NCBI RefSeq assembly: GCF_000506865.1
Contig: NZ_AYSV01000087.1
Coordinates: 1 to 64,000 of the forward strand
Direction: 5' to 3'
DNA length: 64,000 bases
Origin: Pelistega indica
GTDB taxonomy: Bacteria; Pseudomonadota; Gammaproteobacteria; Burkholderiales; Burkholderiaceae_B
Part shown: positions 18,941 to 27,740 of the stretch, in pieces
Numbering within the stretch: the stretch's first letter is position 1
Layout: each line of letters starts with the position of its first letter
Position numbers and translations under genes: made by a program
The notes under the pieces: model-generated
What the model was told of the DNA's origin: nothing
The model's input: the letters and a program-made list of their open reading frames with translations, nothing else
Databases searched by the model: none

Positions 18941-19630
18941 ATGTTCTTAGATGGTTACGGCGAGCAAGTGTTAATGGGAACGTGGGAGACCATTAAACTA
19001 GCTTTGTGTTCATTGTTGGTTGCTTTTATTCTTGGCCTATTAGGTGCATTGGGTAAATTATTTGGTAACCGTTTTTTCTACTTATGGGCTCAAGCTTATA
19101 CGACTTTAATTCGTAGTATTCCAGACCTAGTCTTGATGTTATTGATTTTTTTTGGCATTCAACAATTGCTAAATAGCATTACGGACTGTCTTGGTTTGGC
19201 ACAGTTTGATTTAGATCCGTTTATTACTGGTGTATTAACGATTGGTTTTATTTATGGTGCTTATTTTGCTGAAACTTTCCGTGGTGCGTTTTTGGCGGTA
19301 CCAAAAGGTCAGTTAGAAGCTGGTAAGGCTTACGGATTTACGCCAAAGCGTATATTTAGTCGCATTTTGTTTCCACAAATGATGCGATATGCATTGCCTG
19401 GTATCGGTAATAATTGGTTAGTGGTTCTAAAGGCGACGGCTCTTGTCTCTATTATTGGCTTAAGTGATTTGGTTCAAATTACGCAATCAGCAGGTAGGGC
19501 ATCAGGCAGAATGTTCTTTTTTATCTTAATCGCAGGGATGGTTTATTTAGCCCTCACAACCATATCGAATGTGATTTTATGGTGGTTGGAGAAGAAATAC
19601 TCAGTAGGTGTACGTGAGGCTAATATATGA
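18941..19630 (+). CDS. amino-acid ABC permease, HisQ type
   Basis: A 229-residue permease with about five helices, the polar amino-acid signature RSIPDLVLMLLIFFGIQ, and an EAA loop (EAGKAYGFTPKRIFSRILFPQ). Forms the heterodimeric channel with the next gene. Its TGA overlaps the following ATG (ATGA, four bases), so translation is coupled. Confidence 0.92.
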   Translation: MFLDGYGEQVLMGTWETIKLALCSLLVAFILGLLGALGKLFGNRFFYLWAQAYTTLIRSIPDLVLMLLIFFGIQQLLNSITDCLGLAQFDLDPFITGVLTIGFIYGAYFAETFRGAFLAVPKGQLEAGKAYGFTPKRIFSRILFPQMMRYALPGIGNNWLVVLKATALVSIIGLSDLVQITQSAGRASGRMFFFILIAGMVYLALTTISNVILWWLEKKYSVGVREANI

Positions 19631-20361
19631 TTGAAGCGTTTGATAATTTTCTCAGCATTCTGAATGAATATTGGAAACCGTTTATTTTTTGGGATGGCAC
19701 AGAGTTTTCTGGTCTAGCAGTGACTCTTTGGATTTTAGTGCTATCGTTATTAATAGGATTTATTCTTGCCCTACCACTAGCTATTGCACGAGTATCTAAG
19801 AATCGCTGGATTAGTGGTCCAGTATGGTTATTTACTTATATATTTCGTGGCACGCCACTATATGTACAACTTTTGCTTATTTATAGTGGTCTAATAAGTC
19901 TAGATTTTATTAAAAATAATGATACGCTAAATTCTTTCTTTATGAGTGGGTATAATTGCGTTGTGCTTGCACTAATGCTGAATACTTTGGCTTATACAAT
20001 TGAGATTTTTGCAGGTTTTATTAAATCAATGCCACATGGTGAAGTAGAGGCAGCGTATGCGTATGGAATGTCAAAGGCTAAAATATATCGACGGATTATT
20101 TTGCCATCAGCTTTGCGCCGTTCTTTACCAGCTTATAGTAATGAAGTCATTTTAATGTTGCATTCGACTTCATTGGCATTTACCGCAACGGTACCAGATA
20201 TTTTAAAAGTGGCGCGTGATGCCAATTCAGCAACATATTTAACATTTGCTTCATATGGGACAGCGGCGTTAATTTATATGGTGGTATCGTTTAGTATTGT
20301 GGCGTTGTTCCGTATGGTTGAGCGCCGTGCATTAGCGTTCTTGGCTTACGAAAAGAAATAG
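19627..20361 (+). CDS. amino-acid ABC permease, HisM type
   Basis: A 244-residue second permease subunit. FRGTPLYVQLLLIYSG and the EAA loop EVEAAYAYGMSKAKIYRRI are clear HisM features. It overlaps the HisQ-type gene by four bases and is followed after 7 bases by the ATPase. Confidence 0.92.
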   Translation: MIEAFDNFLSILNEYWKPFIFWDGTEFSGLAVTLWILVLSLLIGFILALPLAIARVSKNRWISGPVWLFTYIFRGTPLYVQLLLIYSGLISLDFIKNNDTLNSFFMSGYNCVVLALMLNTLAYTIEIFAGFIKSMPHGEVEAAYAYGMSKAKIYRRIILPSALRRSLPAYSNEVILMLHSTSLAFTATVPDILKVARDANSATYLTFASYGTAALIYMVVSFSIVALFRMVERRALAFLAYEKK

Positions 20362-20368
20362 GAAGATT

Positions 20369-21136
20369 ATGTTTAAGCTCGATGTGAAAGATATTCATAA
20401 ATCATACGGTCAGAATGAAGTATTGAAAGGTGTATCCTTACAAGCAAAGGCTGGTGATGTTATTGCCATTATTGGTTCTAGTGGCTCAGGAAAAAGTACG
20501 TTCTTACGCTGTATTAATTTTTTAGAGTTCCCAGACAGTGGTTCAATTACTGTATTAGGTGAAACTATTGCGTTAGAAAAAGATAAACGTGGTCGTACAC
20601 GAGTGAGTGATGAGAAAAAGCTTCAATCATTCCGTACGAAATTGGCAATGGTATTTCAACATTTTAATCTTTGGGCGCATATGACAGCGCTAGAGAATAT
20701 TATTGAAGCACCTATTCATGTACTTGGTTTGAGTAAAGATGAAGCACTAAAGCGTGCTCGCCATTACTTGCAAAAAGTAGGTTTACCAGAAACAGTTGAA
20801 AATCAATACCCTTCGCAGATGTCTGGTGGTCAACAACAGCGTGTAGCAATTGCCAGAGCTTTAGCGATGGAGCCAGAAGTAATGCTTTTTGATGAACCTA
20901 CTTCAGCGTTAGACCCAGAGTTGGTGGGTGAGGTATTAAAAGTAATGCAAAAGCTTGCTGAAGAAGGGCGTACCATGATTGTAGTGACTCACGAAATGGG
21001 TTTTGCGCGTAATATTGCTACACAAGTGATGTTCTTGCACAAAGGCTGTGTAGAAGAACAAGGCACTCCTGATGAAGTGTTTAATCATACGAAGAGCCAA
21101 CGTCTTCAACAGTTTTTGTCAGGTAATCTTAAGTAA
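20369..21136 (+). CDS. amino-acid ABC transporter ATPase, HisP type
   Basis: A 255-residue ATPase with Walker A GSSGSGKST, Q-loop VFQHFNLWAHMT, signature MSGGQQQRVAIARALAM, Walker B VMLFDEPTSALDPE and switch VVTHEMGFAR. The insertion EKDKRGRTRVSDEKK after the first strands is typical of HisP and ArtP proteins. Last gene of the importer operon. Confidence 0.94.
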   Translation: MFKLDVKDIHKSYGQNEVLKGVSLQAKAGDVIAIIGSSGSGKSTFLRCINFLEFPDSGSITVLGETIALEKDKRGRTRVSDEKKLQSFRTKLAMVFQHFNLWAHMTALENIIEAPIHVLGLSKDEALKRARHYLQKVGLPETVENQYPSQMSGGQQQRVAIARALAMEPEVMLFDEPTSALDPELVGEVLKVMQKLAEEGRTMIVVTHEMGFARNIATQVMFLHKGCVEEQGTPDEVFNHTKSQRLQQFLSGNLK

Positions 21137-21162
21137 TAATTATTCATGGTTAAGGTTGTTTT

Positions 21163-21990
21163 ATGACCATCACTACAGTCGCTCTCTTTCTACTCTTAGG
21201 TTGTTTTAGCGGTTTTTTTGCTGGACTATTAGGTGTAGGAGGGGGGATGATTATTGTGCCTTTTCTTACGGCCATTTTTTCTCTCTACCATCTTGTTCCT
21301 CCAGAGTATATTGTACATATTGCGATTGCTACAGCGATGGGGACAATCGTTTTTACGTCACTCTCTAGTATGCGTGCTCACCATAAGCGAGGTGGTGTAA
21401 TTTGGTCTATCGTACTACAAATTACGCCAGGTATTCTTATAGGTGGCTTATTGTCAGGATCAGTGATTTTTCAGTGGTTAAATACAGCTTGGTTATCTTT
21501 TGTGTTTTCCTTGTTTGTGTTTTACTCTGGGTTTAATATGCTACGGAACAAGAAGCCTAAACCCTCACGTCAGTTGCCTGGCATGATTGGAATGACATCG
21601 GTTGGTATCATCATTGGCCTGATTTCTGGATTGGTGGGGGCTGGCGGAGGTTTCTTATCTGTGCCTTTTATGGTATGGTCAAATGTACCGCTTAAAAAGG
21701 CGGTGTCTACATCAGCAGCAATAGGTTTTCCGATTGCTGTTGCCAATAGTATTGGATATATTATTGGAGGCATTCAAACACTGGGTATTCATGGTCATTT
21801 ATTTGGCTATATTTATTGGCCTGGTTTATTGGTGCTTATACTGATGAGTATTCTATTTGCTCCGATGGGTGCCAAATATGCTCATATTCTTCCTGTCGAT
21901 AAACTCAAGAAAATTTTTGCTTGCTTGTTGTTTTTGATTTCAATTCTTATGATGCACAAAGCCTTAGTTGAATTTGGACTATTAAATTAA
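21163..21990 (+). CDS. TauE/SafE family (TSUP) transporter
   Basis: A 275-residue membrane protein with two repeats of the TauE/SafE domain; each has the glycine-rich entry helix (GLLGVGGGMIIVP and GLVGAGGGFLSVP). Eight helices are expected. Members move sulfite, sulfoacetate or other sulfur or organic anions; the substrate here cannot be told. It lies 26 bases after the ABC ATPase and may share its transcript. Confidence 0.9.
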   Translation: MTITTVALFLLLGCFSGFFAGLLGVGGGMIIVPFLTAIFSLYHLVPPEYIVHIAIATAMGTIVFTSLSSMRAHHKRGGVIWSIVLQITPGILIGGLLSGSVIFQWLNTAWLSFVFSLFVFYSGFNMLRNKKPKPSRQLPGMIGMTSVGIIIGLISGLVGAGGGFLSVPFMVWSNVPLKKAVSTSAAIGFPIAVANSIGYIIGGIQTLGIHGHLFGYIYWPGLLVLILMSILFAPMGAKYAHILPVDKLKKIFACLLFLISILMMHKALVEFGLLN

Positions 21991-22061
21991 TTGAGTGAAT
22001 AGCTTGCCACGCAAAATTAAAAAAAAGGCTTGTGAACGATCTTAGGCTAGTGACTACTTCT

Positions 22062-22904
22062 CTAGCCTTTTTTATTTGGCTGATGCTTAGGATGCCTAAA
22101 AACCGTAGAGTCTGCATAGAAGTACTCATCTTGGCTCTCCATCCAATTAGGAATACCAAAAATTTGAATAGGAATATAGGGCTTTTCAGATAAGGTTTCT
22201 GGTTGTAAAAATGAGGTTAAATACTTATCAATTTGTTTAATGTCTGCAAGTGTGAAACGTTTGGGTGAGTATCCTTGAGTGATGGTTGAAAGCGCTATAT
22301 TTTCCGAAGATGTCTGTTGAGCAATTGTAGAGGGAATGCGTATCGCGTGTGCAGTTATGCTTTTATAAGGGGTAACGAGCTTTTCTAATAGAGCATGACC
22401 AAAAACCATTACTTTGGTTTCAGCCCACAACGGGCGTAATTCACAAAAGGCTTTTTGCCATTCTTTCGCTTTGAGTGCAGTCCAGAGTTCATCAGGGCAT
22501 TGAATTAAAAAACCATTTTCATCAAACACGGTAAGTGTATCGCGTACAGCGCCCCGAACACGAGTCCCTAAATGCTCAATTTGTTGCTGATGTAAGTAGT
22601 TAAAATGGGCTTTGGTTTTTGGAAAATGAAACCAGCATAGAGCATTAAAAAAATCATGTAAACCATCTCTTGTTGGAATTTGATGGTATTGATAGATAAA
22701 GGATTCGTAACTTATATCCGTTGGTAAACAGGCTTGAGGCACAAAGCTATGACTATTAGAAAAGTGTGCTGGACGAATAGTATTTAAGTAATTAGCGACA
22801 GCTCCTTCACTTGAAACAAGGGTAGGAATAGTATGCAAAAAAGACTCCCACCCTTGCCAGTAAGCATCCTTTAATTGGATGTTTTTTAATGAAGATAAAG
22901 GCAT
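22062..22904 (-). CDS. DUF3025 domain protein
   Basis: A 280-residue soluble protein matching DUF3025: recognisable blocks are IPTRDGLHDFFNALCWFHFPKTK, VRGAVRDTLTVFDENG and KVMVFGHALLEKL. No signal peptide. Its start overlaps the creA stop by one base, so it is translated after creA. Biochemical role unknown. Confidence 0.86.
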   Translation of the reverse strand: MPLSSLKNIQLKDAYWQGWESFLHTIPTLVSSEGAVANYLNTIRPAHFSNSHSFVPQACLPTDISYESFIYQYHQIPTRDGLHDFFNALCWFHFPKTKAHFNYLHQQQIEHLGTRVRGAVRDTLTVFDENGFLIQCPDELWTALKAKEWQKAFCELRPLWAETKVMVFGHALLEKLVTPYKSITAHAIRIPSTIAQQTSSENIALSTITQGYSPKRFTLADIKQIDKYLTSFLQPETLSEKPYIPIQIFGIPNWMESQDEYFYADSTVFRHPKHQPNKKG

Positions 22905-23398
22905 TATTTGCGATTAAACTCCACCATTGGTGGTTGGTTTCCCCAAGGCATTAAAGGTACTGTAGAAATACTGTTATAAGGTGAGCCGTCAATGATTTTT
23001 TCACTGATAACTAAGTAAACTAACGCATTATTTGCTGGATCAGCAACTCGTGTTACATTTAAATCCTTAAACAAGAGGCTCATACGTTGCGTGAATATTT
23101 TTTCTTTAATGGGTGGTATTCCTTTAGACGCTTTTAATGGACCAACTTGCGCACAAGAGATTGAAAAACGAGAAGGGTTTTCTGCAACGCCTAAGGCACC
23201 TGATACACCACCCGTTTTAGCGTGAGAAAGATGACAAATAACACCGTCAATATCTGGATCTTTGAATGATTTGATACAGACCTTATCGTTATTAACAACT
23301 CGCCATGTTGTGCTGATACAGCCAACTTCTTCAGCATGAACAGTTTGTATAAATCCACCACTGATAAAGCATAGTAATGACAATAGTATTTTTTTCAT
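22904..23398 (-). CDS. creA: CreA family periplasmic protein
   Basis: A 164-residue CreA-family protein with a cleavable signal peptide (to about residue 22, VHAEE). Family blocks: IKSFKDPDIDGVICHLSHAKTGG and ISCAQVGP. Cysteines in CISTTW, KVCIKS, VICHL and SCAQV suggest disulfides. Role unknown in all species. It is the first gene of a pair with the DUF3025 gene. Confidence 0.9.
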   Translation of the reverse strand: MKKILLSLLCFISGGFIQTVHAEEVGCISTTWRVVNNDKVCIKSFKDPDIDGVICHLSHAKTGGVSGALGVAENPSRFSISCAQVGPLKASKGIPPIKEKIFTQRMSLLFKDLNVTRVADPANNALVYLVISEKIIDGSPYNSISTVPLMPWGNQPPMVEFNRK

Positions 23399-23563
23399 AG
23401 TAAAAGTCCTTTTAGGTTTTTTACCCTATATAATCTCCAATTATTTTAGCAAAACCTAGCGAAAATTAACATTTTGAGACTGTTGATTGCTTGAAATTAG
23501 CCGTAATATATATACCGATTAAAATTGCATTAATCTTCAAAAAATCCTGTATAGTAGCGCTGA

Positions 23564-23956
23564 ATGAGTACGTTAGATAAATTACGAATTGATAAATGGC
23601 TATGGGCTGCACGGTTTTATAAGACTAGGTCCTTAGCCGTAGATGAAATATTAAAAACCAGAGTATTGGTTAATGGGCAAGCTTGTAAGCCTGCTCGAGA
23701 GGTCAAGGTAGGTGACAAGATAAGTATAAAGCAAGGCAATTGTGAAAAAGAGGTTATTGTCAACGCATTAAGTTCAGTTAGAGGGCCAGCTCCAGTGGCA
23801 CAGCTTCTATATGAAGAAACACCAGATAGTGTCATGAAAAGGGAGATGGAGAAAGAACGCAAACGTTTTGCGAGTGAGCCAGCTGAAAGTTATACACATG
23901 GTCGCCCGACAAAACGAGACAGACGCCAATTAGAAAACTGGCGCAACATGTTTTAA
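23564..23956 (+). CDS. hslR: Hsp15-like S4-domain RNA-binding protein
   Basis: Ribosome-associated heat-shock protein Hsp15, which rescues 50S subunits carrying a blocked nascent chain. The N-terminal S4 domain reads LRIDKWLWAARFYKTRSLA and VLVNGQACKPAREVKVGD. The basic C-terminal tail (KRDRRQLENWRN) is typical. Length 130 is normal. The leader lacks an obvious Shine-Dalgarno sequence. Confidence 0.93.
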   Translation: MSTLDKLRIDKWLWAARFYKTRSLAVDEILKTRVLVNGQACKPAREVKVGDKISIKQGNCEKEVIVNALSSVRGPAPVAQLLYEETPDSVMKREMEKERKRFASEPAESYTHGRPTKRDRRQLENWRNMF

Positions 23957-23991
23957 GCTAAAAATTTATATTTATAGAAGGAGTAAATTAA

Positions 23992-24363
23992 ATGATGAAA
24001 TCTAAGCAAATTTTAGTAGCAACTATGGTGGGTATTGCTATGGTAGCAAGTGGTTCAGCTATGGCGGCGACTGGAAAGGCTAAGAAAGTCGCAAAGACTA
24101 ATGATGAAGTGCAAAAAATTATTTATACTTGCAAAGGCAATAAAAATCTGGATGTTGTATATATCAATACAGCAAAAAGCTCTTATGCCATGATCACTCA
24201 ATCTGATGAAATTATTCCCTTAGAAATTTTCCCAATGGCATCTGGTGCAAACTATAAATCTATGGATAAAAACTATACTTATCAATTACTCACAAAAGGT
24301 AAATCTGCAACGTTAGAAGCAGATGGTAAGGCGATTTATGAGGATTGTACAATCGCTAACTAG
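23992..24363 (+). CDS. secreted MliC-like lysozyme-inhibitor family protein
   Basis: A 123-residue secreted protein: signal peptide to about residue 25 (GSAMAATG), a short lysine-rich segment, then a domain starting YTCKGNKNLDVVY and ending EDCTIAN. The two cysteines and the layout (YxC, a middle strand ASGANYKS, and a short LEADGKAIYEDC end) resemble the MliC/PliC c-type lysozyme inhibitor fold. Two ATGs in tandem follow a strong GAAGGAG. Function assigned by fold pattern only. Confidence 0.65.
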   Translation: MMKSKQILVATMVGIAMVASGSAMAATGKAKKVAKTNDEVQKIIYTCKGNKNLDVVYINTAKSSYAMITQSDEIIPLEIFPMASGANYKSMDKNYTYQLLTKGKSATLEADGKAIYEDCTIAN

Positions 24364-24416
24364 TTATATCAGTACGATATAGATGATTTATTCTTAGAAA
24401 CTAAGAATAGACAAAC

Positions 24417-24456
24417 GCCAACTTTAAAGATTACAATTTTTAAAGTTGGCTTTTTT
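24417..24456 (+). terminator. rho-independent terminator
   Basis: A perfect 12-base stem, GCCAACTTTAAA with TTTAAAGTTGGC (24417-24428 and 24439-24450), then six T. A second small hairpin (TTCTTAG/CTAAGAA, 24391-24407) precedes it. The T run ends 17 bases before the next gene's ATG. Confidence 0.88.
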
Positions 24457-24473
24457 ATGTCTTGAAGGTTTTT

Positions 24474-24917
24474 ATGCGTGAATTACGTTTTTCTTACCCA
24501 TTAACGGTACTACTATTTACTGTATTACCAGCTCTCTTAGGCTTTATTGTAGGAGCCTTTTTCTTTATTTATCATCTTTTCACGCATATGGGGGGAGACT
24601 TAAAAATAGGTTTAGCCTTTCAAACATGGATGCTGACCATTATGCATGGAATAGTAATGTACGGTATTCCTGCACTAGTATTGGGTATTATTAGTGTGTT
24701 TCTACTTGATAAGGGGATGTCTAAGAAGGCAATAGTACTATTTAGTGTTATCACGATGATAGTGATGGTATTGTGGGCATTATTTACCGTAGAATTTACA
24801 GGAAATACATTACTAGTAGCGCTACTAGCTCTATTTGGGAGTTATCAATGGATGTATTTCTTATCGGTACCACATACTCAAAGAGTAGTGCCTAAATTAT
24901 TTAATGATGCAGAATAA
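24474..24917 (+). CDS. four-helix membrane protein of unknown function
   Basis: A 147-residue protein with four hydrophobic segments (about residues 9-33, 47-80, 88-108 and 112-132) and short loops. I do not recognise a family. Start taken at the ATG at 24474, five bases after GAAGG; the upstream TTG at 24462 is less likely. It lies between an MliC-like gene and an AEC transporter and has no clear partner. Confidence 0.7.
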   Translation: MRELRFSYPLTVLLFTVLPALLGFIVGAFFFIYHLFTHMGGDLKIGLAFQTWMLTIMHGIVMYGIPALVLGIISVFLLDKGMSKKAIVLFSVITMIVMVLWALFTVEFTGNTLLVALLALFGSYQWMYFLSVPHTQRVVPKLFNDAE

Positions 24918-24981
24918 TGATGTATTTATAAGGCATCATTGATGCTTAACGATTAACAATAATATTGTATGTGTGGTACCT

Positions 24982-25941
24982 ATGTTCTCCGACTTTCTTG
25001 ATGCGTTAGTGTTTGGTTTATCCGTTACTTTACCAAGCATGTTGTTATTGTTCCTTGGTTGGTATGTAAACAAGAGCCATCAAGTAGATGCAAAGTTTTG
25101 TGATCAAGCATCTAAAATAGTCTTTCGCTATTCAATGCCTGCCTTATTATTTTTTAGCATTTATAGCAACCATTCTCCTTTTTTAGAACAATTGAATTTA
25201 ATTTTTTCGGGGATAGTGGCGAGCTTGATTTTGTTTATTGGAGCAGAATTTTTTGCAAGACGTTATGTGGCTAATCCAAAAGATAGAGGCGTATTTGTCC
25301 AGGGTGTATTTCGTAGCAATACCATGATTATGGGGCTAGCATTTGTGTCTAGTGCTTATGGTGCCCAAGGGGTGGCTATAGGTGCAATTTTTGGCGGGGC
25401 GATGACGTTGTTATTCAATGTGTTAGCTGTCTTAACATTAAGTCGTTCTGACGGAAATAATCAACGGCTTAGTGCTAGTTTTGTGATGAAGCAAATTTTG
25501 AAAAATCCATTAATTCTAGCGATTTTGGCTGCATTGTTATGTAAAACCATACCGATACCGATATCTCCTTTATTAGAGGAAACAGGAAGTTATTTATCGC
25601 GATTAGCGTTACCACTCGCATTAATCTGTGCAGGTGCCACATTAGATGTTAGAAGTATGTTTAAAATGGTTGACATAGCACTATGGGCAAGCATAGGGCG
25701 ATTGTTGTTTGCACCTTTGGTAACAGTGTTAGTAGCGTTTTTCTTTGGTTTAGAAGGCGTATCCATGGGCGTAATCTTTCTTATGACAGCAACACCTGTG
25801 GCGGCGGCGAGTTATGTCATGGCTAAGGCAATGGGCGCAAATGATGTGGCAGCGGCAAATATTATCGGTATTACAACCGTAGGTGCTATGCCGGTTGCAG
25901 CCCTTGGAGTCGTTGCTTTACGTATGATGGGTTGGATGTAA
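24982..25941 (+). CDS. AEC family transporter
   Basis: Membrane transporter of the auxin efflux carrier (AEC) family, about 319 residues and ten helices. Typical stretches are RYSMPALLFFSIY, FRSNTMIMGLAF and, in the second half, PLALICAGATLD and MTATPVAAASYVMAKAMG. Bacterial members often carry dicarboxylates such as malonate; the substrate here is open. A GTG at 24973 is an alternative start. Confidence 0.87.
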   Translation: MFSDFLDALVFGLSVTLPSMLLLFLGWYVNKSHQVDAKFCDQASKIVFRYSMPALLFFSIYSNHSPFLEQLNLIFSGIVASLILFIGAEFFARRYVANPKDRGVFVQGVFRSNTMIMGLAFVSSAYGAQGVAIGAIFGGAMTLLFNVLAVLTLSRSDGNNQRLSASFVMKQILKNPLILAILAALLCKTIPIPISPLLEETGSYLSRLALPLALICAGATLDVRSMFKMVDIALWASIGRLLFAPLVTVLVAFFFGLEGVSMGVIFLMTATPVAAASYVMAKAMGANDVAAANIIGITTVGAMPVAALGVVALRMMGWM

Positions 25942-26020
25942 GCTTGAGAAGCAATATTGCTTCAAAAAAGTGCATTTCTGTGGAAAATTTGTGCAAAAAG
26001 TCCTGGTTTTTATTAGGTAT

Positions 26021-26053
26021 TACCCTAGTTTTGGGGGGATTAGGGTATTTTTT
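26021..26053 (+). terminator. terminator after the AEC gene
   Basis: TACCCTA (26021-26027) pairs with TAGGGTA (26041-26047), followed by six T. A perfect 16-base palindrome, GAAGCAATATTGCTTC, lies at 25948-25963 just after the AEC stop and may be a second signal. Confidence 0.6.
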
Positions 26054-26165
26054 AGTTGTTTCAATGCTTTTCAAAAAAGAAATAGTTTGTATAATCACGA
26101 TAAGGATTGGCTATTGAGAGGCCTTTAATCTATGAGTTTTTACAATCAATTCTATTGGAGTAACC

Positions 26166-27509
26166 ATGGAAGCTTTTAACAACTTTATCAATGTGATAAA
26201 CGGTATTGTATGGGGGCCATATATGCTGTTTTTCCTCGTTGGAACGGGTGTTTTATTATCTATCCGTCTGGCATTTTTACAATTTAGAATGTTGCCGTTT
26301 GCATTAAAACAAGCTTTTAGCAGACACCCGAACAGTCATGAGCATGAAGGGGATGTTTCTCAATTTGGTGCACTTATGACTGCGTTATCAGCCACGATTG
26401 GTACTGGTAATATTGCAGGTGTAGCCACTGCTGTTGTGGTAGGTGGAGCGGGTGCAGTATTCTGGATGTGGATTACGGCTATTTTTGGTATGGCAACAAA
26501 ATACGCCGAAGCGATTCTAGCGGTGAAATATCGTGTGGTAAATGCCAAAGGTGAAATGAATGGTGGCCCAATGTACTACCTTGAGAAAGGTTGTAACATG
26601 AAATGGTTAGGTCTTATTTTCGCCTTCTTAGGGACGATTGCTTCTTTTGGTATTGGTAGCTCAGTACAGTCAAACTCTGTGGCTGATTCAGTACGTACAA
26701 GCCTTGGAATTGATCCATGGATTACAGGTGTCGTTCTAACAGTGTTTACGGCTATTGTAATTTTGGGTGGTATCAAAAGTATTGCTCGGGCAGCTTCATT
26801 CATTGTGCCAATTATGGCAATCGTTTATGTAATTGGTGGGTTGATTATTATTTTTGCTAATATTGATTTAGTTGGTCCAGCTATTAGTAAAATTTTCAGT
26901 ACAGCATTCTCTGGTGATGCGCTTATCGGTGGTGGTATTGGGGTAGCTATTCGCTATGGTGTCGCTCGTGGAGTCTTCTCTAATGAGGCCGGTATGGGTT
27001 CTGCGCCAATTGCAGCAGCGGCAGCAAAAACTGACCACCCTGGCCGTCAAGCGTTAATTTCAATGACTGGTACATTCCTTGATACTATCGTGGTATGTAG
27101 TATTACTGGTATTGTTTTAGTGATGGGCGATCTTTATGCTGGTGGTGATAAAGGTGCTGCCTTAACAGTATTAACTTTCAATAAAATGTTACCTGGTATA
27201 GGTGGAGCAATTGTGACCTTTGGTCTTATTTTCTTTGCTTACTCAACTATTTTAGGTTGGTGTTACTATGGCGAGAAATGTGCTTCTTACGTATTCGGTG
27301 AGGGTTTTGTGCCTATTTATCGTATTATTTATGTGGCGTCGGTAATGGCAGGTACAGTACTTAGCTTGGATTTAGTATGGAACTTAGCGGATACTTTCAA
27401 TGGATTAATGGCTATTCCTAACTTAATCGGTTTAGTGTTGTTATCTGGTGTTGTGGTTAAAGAAACCAAAGATTTTATTGAAAAACGTAAATCTGGTGAG
27501 CTTCCATAA
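26166..27509 (+). CDS. sodium:alanine/glycine symporter (AGCS family)
   Basis: A 447-residue symporter of the alanine-or-glycine:cation family (AlsT/DagA type), which couples Na+ to small amino-acid uptake. Conserved AGCS blocks: ALSATIGTGNIAGVATA, MWITAIFGMATKYAEAILAVKYR, GPMYYLEKG, GVARGVFSNEAGMGSAPIAAA and GWCYYGEKC. Preceded by a GGAG ribosome-binding site. I saw no glycine riboswitch in the 220-base leader. Confidence 0.94.
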   Translation: MEAFNNFINVINGIVWGPYMLFFLVGTGVLLSIRLAFLQFRMLPFALKQAFSRHPNSHEHEGDVSQFGALMTALSATIGTGNIAGVATAVVVGGAGAVFWMWITAIFGMATKYAEAILAVKYRVVNAKGEMNGGPMYYLEKGCNMKWLGLIFAFLGTIASFGIGSSVQSNSVADSVRTSLGIDPWITGVVLTVFTAIVILGGIKSIARAASFIVPIMAIVYVIGGLIIIFANIDLVGPAISKIFSTAFSGDALIGGGIGVAIRYGVARGVFSNEAGMGSAPIAAAAAKTDHPGRQALISMTGTFLDTIVVCSITGIVLVMGDLYAGGDKGAALTVLTFNKMLPGIGGAIVTFGLIFFAYSTILGWCYYGEKCASYVFGEGFVPIYRIIYVASVMAGTVLSLDLVWNLADTFNGLMAIPNLIGLVLLSGVVVKETKDFIEKRKSGELP

Positions 27510-27555
27510 GCCTTAAACTCATGTCTTTCTAGATTTCTAGAAAATAACTAGGTTA

Positions 27556-27597
27556 ACCCGATTAAGTATATCTATATGCTTGGTCGGGTCTATTTTT
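27556..27597 (+). terminator. terminator after the AGCS symporter
   Basis: A long stem of about 15 pairs (27556-27570 with 27575-27589; ACCCGA with TCGGGT at its base and several G-U pairs) is followed by TATTTTT. The next 140 bases before the TRAP operon show no feature I can name. Confidence 0.8.
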
Positions 27598-27740
27598 AAA
27601 GGCTATTAATCATTCAAAAGTTAACGCAATAGATAAATAGATATATCAGCAAAAGCCCTAGTATTATTGCAATGCAGAAAATGATTAAATAACCATTGTT
27701 GTAAGTTTTTTTATTGTTAGTTTGATGAAGGTTTTTCATT

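Noticed and set aside
26100-26165. Glycine riboswitch before the AGCS symporter
   Set aside because: No conserved aptamer core was visible in the leader.
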